A stretch of DNA of 64,000 nt, from assembly GCF_022179725.1 (NCBI RefSeq), contig NZ_BPRC01000011.1:1-64000 (forward strand), in the 5' to 3' direction. The position numbers were made by a program, and so were the translations under genes. Positions 15,741 to 23,759 of the stretch are shown here, piece after piece. Numbering within the stretch: position 1 is the stretch's first letter; every line of letters starts with the position of its first letter. This stretch comes from Methylorubrum aminovorans (GTDB lineage Bacteria; Pseudomonadota; Alphaproteobacteria; Rhizobiales; Beijerinckiaceae). Below the pieces are notes generated by a model. It did no database searches. It was given only the letters and a program-made list of their open reading frames with translations, and was not told where the DNA came from.

Positions 15741-17979
15741 TCCTGTTGCGGCGGGGCATGACGTCGGCGGCGTCCTCGACGACCACGGACGGCATCTCGG
15801 TGTCGGCGGCCTCGGGCGCGTCGGAGACAGGGGGCGCCACGTCGGTCGTCGAAAGGGGGTCCACGTCGACGACCTGCGTCTCGACGGTCTCGTCCGGCAG
15901 CACGCCGGCGTCCTGCAACGCCGGCGCGGCGGGTGCAGGGAGCTGAGGCCTTGCAGGCACGAGCTCGTAGTCCGCGGTCAGCACGCCGTCCTCGAACACG
16001 TCGCCTGCATCGTCCAGGCCGAGAAAGGCCTGGAAGTCGTCCTTGATCCTGGCCAGGGGATCGACTTTGGCGGCGAGGAAACGGGCCGTGCGGCTGGACA
16101 CCCGCTTCGTCTGGCGGCGATCGTTCACCGCTTCCTGAGGTGCGCGCAGAACCCGCTTGGCGGCATCCATGTCCGCCTGCGTCACGCGTTCGGTCGCCTT
16201 TTTGCGCGAGCGCGCCTCCGCACGGATCACGAGATGATCGTGCCGCGTGCGTCCGCGTGCATCGGGGTCGGATGCGAGAAGCGTGATCCAGCGTCCGTCG
16301 GGACCGAGCAGATAGCCCCGGCCGACGTCCATCGTGTCGATCTTGAACTGGTACTTGATTCTGCCCGGTCCGTGCCGGTCGATGAGAGCCTGCAGCTCCT
16401 CCGAGCCATGCCCATAGAAGAGGCCCATCCACTCGATGCCGGTATGCTGGATCGTGGCGACCTTGGTCGAAGAGATCAGCGGGATCAGCTGATCGACCGA
16501 GGGCGCCATGTCGACGTGGTACAGCTCGACGAGCTTGCGCCACTTCTCGGCCGGGGTATCGTCGATACCCTCATGCCATTTCTGCATGTAGATGTCGCAG
16601 ATGTACTTGCAGACGGCCCAAGCTGTCTGTTCGAGATCGAGTTTCGCGTTCCCGGCCGCGTCGTATTCGGGTCGACGTTCGCCGTTCTTGAACAGGCTCC
16701 CGGGCATGCCGGAGAACAGCACCTCCTTGACCTCTCGGAACTGGCGTTCGACGATGCCCTTCAGATCGGGACGCCCGGCAGGCGCGTGCAGCAACCGGAT
16801 GCCGAGCTGTCCGCAGGCCATGACGAGGTCGTTCGAGCGGTAGTCCGCGCCCTGGTCGGTGATCGCCTTCCCGGGCCTGCACGTTCCCATGACGGGGTGG
16901 TCGATGCCCGGCAGGTTCGCCAGCCAGGTCTTCGGAAGCATCGCCATCCGAAGGGCTTCCTGGATGGTCGGGTAGCCCTCCTCGAGGCCGATGTAGAAGC
17001 CGATGATCGCGCGCGTGGCGAGATCGATCACGATTGTCAGGGTCACCTGCTTGAAGCGAAGGCCCGTCGCCGGATCGCGCACGACGATCGGCAGCTTCGT
17101 GGAGTCGATCTGGACCGCCTCGCCCGGGCGCTGGTAGCGCGGGCCCCGCCCCTTGATCCTATGGGTGCGATCCGCCTTTGTCCGTGCGTCGCGGTAGTAG
17201 GTCTTCTCCCGGGACTCGATCTTGGAGATCGTCCGGTAGAAGGACTGAATGTCCGGAATCACGGACTCGATCTGTGCCGCATCCATACCGGCCTGGCGTG
17301 CCACGCGCCGGATCTCGTCGCGGACCATGCAGAAGATGTCGGTCGCCCTCGGACGTTCGGGCTGCAGATACTGCGCGACCGCGAACCGGTTCATGATTTC
17401 GTAGGCAGGAGTCCACAGGCGCGGCTTGCGATTGCCCTGGTGATGCCTCTGCGGGACGAGTGCCGAAAGACAGCGGCCCGAACGCTGGTAGCGGCGGTAC
17501 CATTGCAGGAGTGCGGCTCCGCTCGGAGCATCCGCCACGCCGTTCGGCTCGATGACCTTCGCGACTCGCTCGCATACGAGATCGAGCGACTGCGCCTTCA
17601 GGACGATGCGCGAAGGCTTTTTTGCGTGTGCGGGGCGATACTGCGCAGTACGGCGCATGTTCCGCAGCGACAGCCCGAACTCGAGGGCTCGCACGTAGCG
17701 GAGGCGGCGCAGCGCGATCTTCTGCTGATCCTCGCCGAAGCTCGAGATGTCGCGACGCATGTCCTCGACGAGCTTCCTGGGAAGCCCCTTGCCGAATTCG
17801 GGCTCGATGCGAAGCCGCTCCTCGAGCCACAACTTCGTCAGCTCGTCCCACTGGTGCGGTTTGGATGCTCCCCCGCCCTCGGGCCTCAGAGCGATGCCGT
17901 TCACGAGGAGGGTGGCGGGAGCGAAGCGAACGCCGTCGATGATGACGACATCCTTTTCGGTCAGACGGAACGGGTTCAT
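15715..17979 (-). CDS. tniA: TniA/TnsB-like DDE transposase
   Basis: This is the strand-transfer transposase with an RNase H-like rve domain. The catalytic triad is visible: Asp in AVQIDSTKLPIVV, Asp in AITDQGADYRSNDLVM, Glu in KGIVERQFREVKE. An N-terminal DNA-binding region (HTH, ~250 residues) and a Mu-type C-terminal domain flank it. The acidic last ~100 residues are probably the TniB-binding tail. The frame is open to 18207, but the ATG at 17979 gives the family-like N-terminus MNPFRLTEKDVVIIDG and a normal length of about 754 aa. It is followed directly by tniB with a 26-bp overlap. Confidence 0.9.
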   Translation of the reverse strand: MNPFRLTEKDVVIIDGVRFAPATLLVNGIALRPEGGGASKPHQWDELTKLWLEERLRIEPEFGKGLPRKLVEDMRRDISSFGEDQQKIALRRLRYVRALEFGLSLRNMRRTAQYRPAHAKKPSRIVLKAQSLDLVCERVAKVIEPNGVADAPSGAALLQWYRRYQRSGRCLSALVPQRHHQGNRKPRLWTPAYEIMNRFAVAQYLQPERPRATDIFCMVRDEIRRVARQAGMDAAQIESVIPDIQSFYRTISKIESREKTYYRDARTKADRTHRIKGRGPRYQRPGEAVQIDSTKLPIVVRDPATGLRFKQVTLTIVIDLATRAIIGFYIGLEEGYPTIQEALRMAMLPKTWLANLPGIDHPVMGTCRPGKAITDQGADYRSNDLVMACGQLGIRLLHAPAGRPDLKGIVERQFREVKEVLFSGMPGSLFKNGERRPEYDAAGNAKLDLEQTAWAVCKYICDIYMQKWHEGIDDTPAEKWRKLVELYHVDMAPSVDQLIPLISSTKVATIQHTGIEWMGLFYGHGSEELQALIDRHGPGRIKYQFKIDTMDVGRGYLLGPDGRWITLLASDPDARGRTRHDHLVIRAEARSRKKATERVTQADMDAAKRVLRAPQEAVNDRRQTKRVSSRTARFLAAKVDPLARIKDDFQAFLGLDDAGDVFEDGVLTADYELVPARPQLPAPAAPALQDAGVLPDETVETQVVDVDPLSTTDVAPPVSDAPEAADTEMPSVVVEDAADVMPRRNRSAALVDFA

Positions 17980-18175
17980 GCGAAACCTCTCTGTTCGCAC
18001 TCCGGAATCGAAGTGCATTGCGACGGGATGGTTGATCGAAGCCGTGCGGCGGCGGCCTATCGGTCGAGTGACGCGGCTGCTGCGGACCGAAGCGGGCAAG
18101 GCGAGCCGCGCGGTCCCGGATCGGTCGGGGACGCGACAGGAGCAGCGTCCCCTGCGAAGCTCGTATTCCGTACGT

Positions 18176-18898
18176 TCAGTCGAGGAAGGTCGGCCGGACG
18201 AGCGCACGGGCGTCGATCGGTCGTTCGAGGTCGAGGTCGACTTCGCGGCGCATATGAAGTCGAAGGACGGCCTGCATGGCCCGGCTGCCGATCCCGGAGA
18301 CTTCCCGCACTTGGCCGACGGTCAGGAGCGAAGGGGCTGCTTCCCGCAGGACGCTGCGGACCCGGTCGAGTGCCTCGACGTCTTCGAGGGGGCCGGACTG
18401 GTCGAAGAGGAGCTCCGCGTTGGCAAAGCGCGGCTGGCGGCGGATCACCTCGTCGGTCCAGACTTCGAAGGTCAGGCCCTGCGCTCGGAAGCCGGCTTCG
18501 ATCAGTGCCAACTCGTCGGCCATCTCGTCTGCGACGACCTTCGGCTTGACCTGGACGTAGACCGGCTTCGGCACGAAGCGGCGCCTGAGGGCGAAGTCCG
18601 GTGTATGCACCCTCCACCGCTGCGAGCGGGGATCCCACCAACCGACCTTCCGGGGCTGCGGGCGAACGCTCGTCGTGATGCCGTCGGACCGGATGAGGAC
18701 CAGAAAGTCGTGCTCCAGCAGCGACTCGAATTCAACGAGGCCTTCGATCCGGGATCCACGCTGCCCGGAGGGAGCCATGAGGTTGTCGAGATCGAACCAG
18801 GGAACGACGCCGCAGAAGCTCCTACGGTTCGTGGCCTTGTCGGCTTTGCGGACGCCGCGGATCCGGGTCAGCCTCTTGGGTGTGAAGGCGATGTTCAA
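18176..18898 (-). CDS. tnsA: TnsA-like transposon endonuclease
   Basis: TnsA cleaves the 5' ends so that a Tn7-type element moves by cut-and-paste. The PD-(D/E)XK signature is readable: Glu in VEFESLLEHDFLVL, Asp in VHTPDFALRRR, and Q-x-K in VYVQVKPKVV. A winged-helix-like C-terminus follows. The start is a TTG at 18898 with AGGAAAGGG eight bases upstream; its first bases overlap the stop of a 66-codon frame. A tnsA next to TniA/TniB/TniQ makes this a Tn7-like set and not a Tn5053 set, which lacks the nuclease and forms cointegrates. About 200 bp separate its stop from tniA. Confidence 0.85.
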   Translation of the reverse strand: MNIAFTPKRLTRIRGVRKADKATNRRSFCGVVPWFDLDNLMAPSGQRGSRIEGLVEFESLLEHDFLVLIRSDGITTSVRPQPRKVGWWDPRSQRWRVHTPDFALRRRFVPKPVYVQVKPKVVADEMADELALIEAGFRAQGLTFEVWTDEVIRRQPRFANAELLFDQSGPLEDVEALDRVRSVLREAAPSLLTVGQVREVSGIGSRAMQAVLRLHMRREVDLDLERPIDARALVRPTFLD

Positions 18899-19095
18899 CG
18901 TCGTGTCCCTTTCCTAATCGTGGTGGCGATCGGCTCCTGCCCCGCGCCGGCGGACGGCGCGGCTGCAGCGCTCGCGGGTGCTTCGGGAAGGCGCCCGTCG
19001 GAGCCCGACGGGTCGGGCTCGGGGCCGGGCTTGGTCGTGGGCTCCCGTCGCCGGCTGCTCTTCCGAGGGTCGAAGTTTTGCGGGAGCGCAGGCAC
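18895..19095 (-). CDS. small disordered protein preceding tnsA (66 aa)
   Basis: A GTG-initiated frame, rich in Pro, Ala, Ser, Arg and Gly, whose TGA overlaps the tnsA TTG. It lies 30 bp after the stop of the preceding gene. There is no motif. The stop/start overlap and the matching strand are the only support; it may simply be the leader of tnsA. Confidence 0.3.
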   Translation of the reverse strand: MPALPQNFDPRKSSRRREPTTKPGPEPDPSGSDGRLPEAPASAAAAPSAGAGQEPIATTIRKGTRR

Positions 19096-19125
19096 GCGAC
19101 AGGGAGTCGACGGCGGCTGGAGCGA

Positions 19126-19812
19126 TCAGCGCGATGCATCGGACGTCTCCTGAATGTTCCGTCGGACCTGCGTTCCGACCCTGGCGAAGGCGGCCAGGAG
19201 CAAAGGATTGACCTGGTGCTGCGGAGTCGCCTCGGACGCAGGAGTTCGAGATCTGCCGCACTCGTCGAACGACCCATCGGCAGTCCGCGCAGGCCTTTCG
19301 TGCCCGGAGGCGGGAGCCCGGTCGCGGAACCGTATGATCCGCGCGTCGGTCCCCTGCCGATCCGGTACGTCCGGCGTGCGGAATTCCCGTCCGCGGCGCG
19401 CAAGACCGGAGACCCGGTTCTCGCCCTGCTCCCGGTCCGTCGATGCCTCGATCGAAAGCGTGTCCTCAGGTTTGGCCGCGAACTGCTTCAAGAGTTCGAG
19501 GTCTTCTTCCGTCATCTCGAACTCGTCGTCGAACTCCGCCATGGGCCGATGAACGTTCCGGCCGGCTGCCTTGCGGCTCTCGGCGACGAGCTCCCAGTAC
19601 ATGTCCTCGACGAGCTGTGCCGAGGGTGCCTCGCAGTCCTTGCGAAGGATTGCGACGAGAGCGACGATCGCTTCGATCGGCACGTCGTCGCGACCGGAGC
19701 GCCTCATGAAGTGAACGGCTTCCGCATATTGGCGATGCCAGAGATCGACGAGCCCGGGGCTCGTCGCGACTCTGCCGTCGCGGTAGGCGTGTTCGAAGGT
19801 GCGGTCGTACAT
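19126..19812 (-). CDS. hypothetical protein in the tns operon
   Basis: I choose the ATG at 19812 because AGGAG lies 8 bases upstream, though the frame is open to 19926. The protein is about 228 residues. A helical first half (YDRTFEHAYRDGRV..., IEAIVALVAILRKDCEAPSA) is followed by an acidic segment (EFDDEFEMTEEDLELLKQF) and a long basic, Arg/Ser-rich tail. I recognise no family. Position, strand and short spacing (87 bp after the 56-aa gene, upstream of tnsA) indicate that it belongs to the transposition operon. Confidence 0.55.
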   Translation of the reverse strand: MYDRTFEHAYRDGRVATSPGLVDLWHRQYAEAVHFMRRSGRDDVPIEAIVALVAILRKDCEAPSAQLVEDMYWELVAESRKAAGRNVHRPMAEFDDEFEMTEEDLELLKQFAAKPEDTLSIEASTDREQGENRVSGLARRGREFRTPDVPDRQGTDARIIRFRDRAPASGHERPARTADGSFDECGRSRTPASEATPQHQVNPLLLAAFARVGTQVRRNIQETSDASR

Positions 19813-19898
19813 GGCGGAGTCTCCTGCCGGCTGCTGCGGCTTCAAGGGGCTGAGGCGTCCCCGGCACACGGCCGGGGACGAAGATCGAAGTCGTCGCG

Positions 19899-20069
19899 TC
19901 ACTCGAGGAAGCCGTCGTCGGACCACGGCTTGCGGCGCCGGGGCGTCGCAAAATCGGTCATCGGATCCCGCTCGAAGGGATGGCCCGCTTCCTGCTCAAG
20001 CAGAAAGAAGCTGGCGTAATCGCCCCCGAACCACTGGAAAGTACTGGCCTTGTTGCGACGGCTTGACAT
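19899..20069 (-). CDS. small hypothetical protein heading the tns operon (56 aa)
   Basis: ATG at 20069 has a near-perfect ribosome binding site (AAGGAGATCGAG). The 56-residue product has an aromatic core (TFQWFGGDYASFFLLEQEAG) and a charged end (RRRKPWSDDGFLE). No known family. It is the first gene of the run leading to tnsA, 87 bp before the next start, so it is a candidate regulator or accessory factor of transposition. Confidence 0.55.
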   Translation of the reverse strand: MSSRRNKASTFQWFGGDYASFFLLEQEAGHPFERDPMTDFATPRRRKPWSDDGFLE

Positions 20070-20171
20070 CTCGATCTCCTTTTCGACAGAAACGGCTTAT
20101 CGGAACGCTCTCAGTACTTGATACAATGAGCGTGATCCGGTCGATCTCGACCACGTTGCGCAGTCGTGCAA

Positions 20172-20552
20172 TCAAGAAGCGTCTGGTCCGAGGCTGCCGC
20201 GGCCGATCTCCGGGGCGCAGCGCCCTGCGGTCCTCCGAACGGACATCGGGCGAGTTCCTGAAACCGGTTCCAATCTCGACGAGCGACGAAATCGGTGCCG
20301 AAACGCAGGAGCTTCGATGCCTTCGAACGGAGGTCCGGCCGGGAGTTGCCAGTCTGGACCGGTGATTTCCGGGGCCTCGATCCGTATCGCACTACGGTCG
20401 ACTGGCGGGCCGGAGACGACCTTCAGCCGCTGCGGGGCCGGGTCGGTTGGCGCCTCGGCGCCGAGAACTTCTTCGGAGGATGTCCGGGGCGGCGGCTCGG
20501 CGCGCCACCCCATCGGCAGGGTTCGACGGCCGGCTTTACGCCTGGCGAACAA
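20172..20552 (-). CDS. hypothetical ORF, doubtful
   Basis: A TTG-initiated frame with strongly GC-biased third positions in its first ~60 codons (RAEPPPRTSSEEVLGAEAP...). Similarity to coding character fades in the second half, where another minus-strand frame (20111-20392) looks as good. It could be a frameshifted gene. No domain seen. Confidence 0.25.
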   Translation of the reverse strand: MFARRKAGRRTLPMGWRAEPPPRTSSEEVLGAEAPTDPAPQRLKVVSGPPVDRSAIRIEAPEITGPDWQLPAGPPFEGIEAPAFRHRFRRSSRLEPVSGTRPMSVRRTAGRCAPEIGRGSLGPDAS

Positions 20553-20760
20553 GCTTCCGAAGAAGCGTTGGTGGAAGGTCGAACCGGGTCATCACAGCCA
20601 TCTCGGGGCGTTGCCTTTTTCAAGACTGGCTCCAACTTGCAGCTCTGGCAACGGATTTTCCCATTCCCTGGAAGATGGGCTGATTGTTGGTGAAGAGCGA
20701 ACTGCTCTAGAACTTAAAAATGCAGCTTTCGGGGCGGTTCTTTTGCCGCCGGTCCAAAAA

Positions 20761-21405
20761 CTATCTTTCGGATGTTGGCCGCACGAGCGGAGCACCGGAC
20801 CATTGCATCGCGCCAGCAAGTACCGCGCTTGGCCGGATCGTCGTATCCAACGAAAGATGCGATCGGGCTTCGATTGCGGCTTGTCCTGCGCAGATCAGGG
20901 CAAGCACGACTTCGACCGGATCCGTTTCGCGGCCGCGAACGCAGTCCATCAGACGGCCGAGGGGCAATCCTTCGGCATGTTCCGAGAGCTCTCGGAGGAT
21001 CCGGATGCGGTCGCCAGGCGGAACGATGACGTTGCGGGTCGCCCAGATCTCCCGCGCCACGGAGCAGCGGGGCTCCTGCAGGACGAACGATCTGGTGACG
21101 ACGAGGCTATCGGGTTGAGACGACGCGGAATGGACGTCTGCTTGGTCTCGGACGGCTATGAGGAGACGGCGCTTGCCGCCGAACCAGACGAAGATCGTGA
21201 ATGGAGCATGAAGCTGGGCTTCAGCCGGAACGGGCGCGATTCGGCTGACCGCGGGATCGAGGGTTGCCTGTACGAGCAGATCCCGATGCCAGCGTTGCGG
21301 ATAGGCCACGGGCGCGGCGGTCTTGAAAGACCGAAAGCCCGGCCGCTCAGGTCGCGGCGGAGAGATACCTCCGCATGCGGACGTAGATGTTTGATGAGGG
21401 GACAT
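20761..21405 (-). CDS. hypothetical protein, possible degenerate TnsA-fold
   Basis: ATG at 21405 with GGAG about a dozen bases upstream; roughly 214 residues. A segment RDLLVQATLDPAVSRIAPVP, then FTIFVWFGGKRRLLIAVRDQ has the beta-sheet/loop rhythm of TnsA-like nuclease folds, although the acidic catalytic residues are not evident. The C-terminal half (ARE...IRILRELSEHAEGLPLGRL, VVLALICAGQ) resembles a winged-helix domain. Placed in the same orientation upstream of tnsA, it could be an inactive partner subunit; this is inference from pattern only. Confidence 0.5.
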   Translation of the reverse strand: MSPHQTSTSACGGISPPRPERPGFRSFKTAAPVAYPQRWHRDLLVQATLDPAVSRIAPVPAEAQLHAPFTIFVWFGGKRRLLIAVRDQADVHSASSQPDSLVVTRSFVLQEPRCSVAREIWATRNVIVPPGDRIRILRELSEHAEGLPLGRLMDCVRGRETDPVEVVLALICAGQAAIEARSHLSLDTTIRPSAVLAGAMQWSGAPLVRPTSER

Positions 21406-21581
21406 CGTTAGGACTCCGCCTTCGACGACGTCGACTGGACGGGACCCGAAGGCGGCGGTTCCGTCGAGATCTAGGGGAACAGGTTGCACAACATTTCTGC
21501 GGACGCCTTGGAGGTCGTAGTCGTGGACCTCGGTTGTTTGCCGAGCACTTCTGCTGTGGCAGGGCAATGATCGAGATACTG

Positions 21582-21598
21582 AAGGCCAAAATGGCCTT
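21582..21598. terminator. hairpin in AT-rich spacer
   Basis: AAGGCCA-AAA-TGGCCTT is a perfect 7-bp stem with 3-base loop, at the start of a ~120-bp stretch that is much AT-richer than its surroundings (21580-21700). On the minus strand it lies downstream of the XRE-type gene and could end that transcript. The AT-rich stretch also carries two similar TGCTGRATTTT elements, at about 21621 and 21653. Confidence 0.35.
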
Positions 21599-21730
21599 TA
21601 TCAACGAAAAATTAAGTGCTGGATTTTTCTGTGAATTCAGTTAGTTGCGTTGAATGCTGAATTTTATTGATTGAATATTAGCGAAATTATGCGCCGCGGG
21701 CGCCCGTGTGCTCGTAGATCGATCTCGAGT

Positions 21731-22057
21731 TCAGGAAGCGGGATCGCTCGTGTCGCGAAGCCATCGGCCGATGCTGAGCAGGAGAGCCTGTCGGCGCGCG
21801 CTTCCGGCGGCGTTCTCGAGGCGGTCCAGGTTGGCTCTGACATGGCGATCGAAAGCCGCGAGATCTCCGTCGGCACCGGGTAGATCGAATGGCCGTTCGA
21901 GAAGAAGCAGCAGGTCGAGAAGACGTTGGACCTCCGCAGGCGGCCCCGATGCTGCCCAGTTGTGTACGGTCCTAAGGGCTACTTCGGTCTCCGACGCGAA
22001 TTCGACTTGCGTACGACCGAGCAGCTTGAGTCTCGCCTTGAAGCTGGCTCCGTCCAT
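21731..22057 (-). CDS. XRE-like helix-turn-helix regulator
   Basis: About 108 residues from the ATG at 22057. The HTH reads FKARLKLLGRTQVEFASETE, then VALRTVHNWAASGPP, the pattern of small XRE/DUF-type DNA-binding proteins in which helix 3 is RTVHNW. A helical C-terminus follows. The frame is open to 22222, but the internal ATG gives a normal compact regulator. Lying at the head of the minus-strand transposon genes, it may repress them. Confidence 0.6.
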   Translation of the reverse strand: MDGASFKARLKLLGRTQVEFASETEVALRTVHNWAASGPPAEVQRLLDLLLLLERPFDLPGADGDLAAFDRHVRANLDRLENAAGSARRQALLLSIGRWLRDTSDPAS

Positions 22058-22351
22058 GGCTGCTGCTGGGAAAAAAGAGACCTGTCGATGCGGCGAGCCT
22101 ACAGCATGGCATCGGCCGAGCGATCCTGCCAGTCCTTCGTTCTTCGGCAGTTCCTCCAATTGAATAACTTCATTCCTTCGATCCCAGTCGGATCGAGGCG
22201 AAGGGGAGGCGCTCCCGTTCACCGTCCCTTGATGAACTCAGGTCTCGGCTCGGAAGCTCAGCCATCTTCGTAATCTGCTGAACATGCAGGGTTTTGTGAT
22301 TTTCGTCCCTATCCACGAGCATGCTGATTCGGCCTGATGGAGGCAGGGCTC

Positions 22352-23320
22352 ATGTTCGACGACGGCACGGCGGAACGCATCGCTATCCCGGCTGCAGATC
22401 AAGAGACGCAGCAAACGCTTCCGCCGGCGAGATCGGCATCCAACCAATGGGTCAGCGTGACCGACATGTGCCGAGCGACGGGTATGCATTACTCGGCCGC
22501 GGTACGGCGAGCCTGGATGCAACTCTATGCGGTGTCCCAGAAGGGAGGCACTCCCGAGGTGGGTGGCCGAGCCGTACGCATGGCCTATTGCGACCACAGC
22601 ACGGACGCCCGCACACCGCATATCGGCATGCATATCGACGATGCCCGCGCCGTCTGGAGCTCCTTTCCTGCCCTGGTCGCCGTCGCTGCGGAGCAGCTGG
22701 TCCAGGAGTACGGGCGCTACAGCCGCAAGCGGCACGCGGATTGGCTGCCGATACCCGAACTGCTCGAAGCCATCGGAGCCGCGTCTTCGCCCCAAGCCTA
22801 CGACGGCATGTGGCGCCATCTTCGTAGTTGCATCCTGGAGAGGCGGCCGATCAGCATTGCCGGTCAGCCAGTCCGGGCTCGGCTGATGATCCATGCCGAA
22901 GGACGTGTTCGAGTCCACGTCCATCGCGACGACGCGCGCATTCTCGACTGGCGCAGCTACCAGGGCGATGGACGTTTTCTGTCCCTTCGTCAGATCGTCC
23001 ATCACTTCAATGATAGAGATACGTGGTTAGGGACGGTCGCCGAAAAGCTGATGGACAAGGTTCGCAGGGGATACGACAGGACAGGCGAGTTTAGTGCGAA
23101 TGGAGTCCGGCTCGGCAAGGTGATGGTTCCGACTTCGAGAGGATTGGAGGCGGCCATTCCCGCCTCTTCCCTTCCCAGGCTCGAGAGGATCGTCCTGCAG
23201 GTCTGCCAGCGTCGCATCGCCTACGACCTCGAACGCGCTCCGCCGACCGAAGCGAATCTCGGCATGCTGGTCGATTGCCGCGAACTCGAACCGGGCAACC
23301 TGACGATGATGCCCATGTGA
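22352..23320 (+). CDS. hypothetical protein with HTH-like segment
   Basis: I choose the ATG at 22352 because GGAGG lies 8 bases upstream; an in-frame ATG at 22337 has none. About 322 residues. WVSVTDMCRATGMHYSAAVRRAW looks like a helix-turn-helix, followed by helical and mixed segments that I cannot place (e.g. WLPIPELLEAIGAASSPQAY; RFLSLRQIVHHFNDRDTW). No signal peptide or membrane helix. It diverges from the XRE-like gene and marks the outer part of the transposon region. Confidence 0.55.
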   Translation: MFDDGTAERIAIPAADQETQQTLPPARSASNQWVSVTDMCRATGMHYSAAVRRAWMQLYAVSQKGGTPEVGGRAVRMAYCDHSTDARTPHIGMHIDDARAVWSSFPALVAVAAEQLVQEYGRYSRKRHADWLPIPELLEAIGAASSPQAYDGMWRHLRSCILERRPISIAGQPVRARLMIHAEGRVRVHVHRDDARILDWRSYQGDGRFLSLRQIVHHFNDRDTWLGTVAEKLMDKVRRGYDRTGEFSANGVRLGKVMVPTSRGLEAAIPASSLPRLERIVLQVCQRRIAYDLERAPPTEANLGMLVDCRELEPGNLTMMPM

Positions 23321-23759
23321 GCGTGACCGTATATTCGGGTCGCGCGAGCGTCGTCACCGCCGGGTCGATCGAGATCGGTCTGAGCTTCTGTCCGGGTCTC
23401 GTTCGGCGTGAATTCGATCGATCCAATCGTTGCGAGCATTCCCGGAGCGACGCGGAGAATGCGCGGACGCGTGTCGACCCGACACCTACGATGTCTTTGC
23501 CCGACATCGACCTGCGTGATGGGAGGGGATGCCGATTTCATGCTCGACACGTTCGTCTGCGGTCATCGCTCCGTCGGAGAACTCGTCGGTTCCGGGGGGC
23601 AGACACTCTCTGTCCAGCTCCTCGTCGTCCCACCCACCTTCATCGACCTCGTCCTGTCCGACCCGCGCGATCGAGCTCCCTGCCGGATTCCGTTTGCATC
23701 GCGGTCGATGTTGACGATCTCCCCACGCCCAGGATGACCACACCGGTCGGCGAGTTGCA
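23321..23759. other. intergenic stretch, no convincing gene
   Basis: About 440 bp with several short overlapping frames on the minus strand (for example a 26-codon frame whose ATG overlaps a preceding stop near 23575) but nothing with domain or strong translation signals. One boundary of the accessory island may lie here, since composition becomes host-like to the right. Confidence 0.35.

Noticed and set aside
15601..18549. A 982-codon open frame on the plus strand
   Set aside because: It is the exact antisense of tniA and tniB, which have complete catalytic motifs. High GC makes long antisense frames common here.
1..23759. A CRISPR array or guide RNA that would make the Tn7-like element a CAST
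   Set aside because: No regularly spaced direct repeats and no cas gene seen. Only the short-ORF chain shows repetition, and it is not CRISPR-like.
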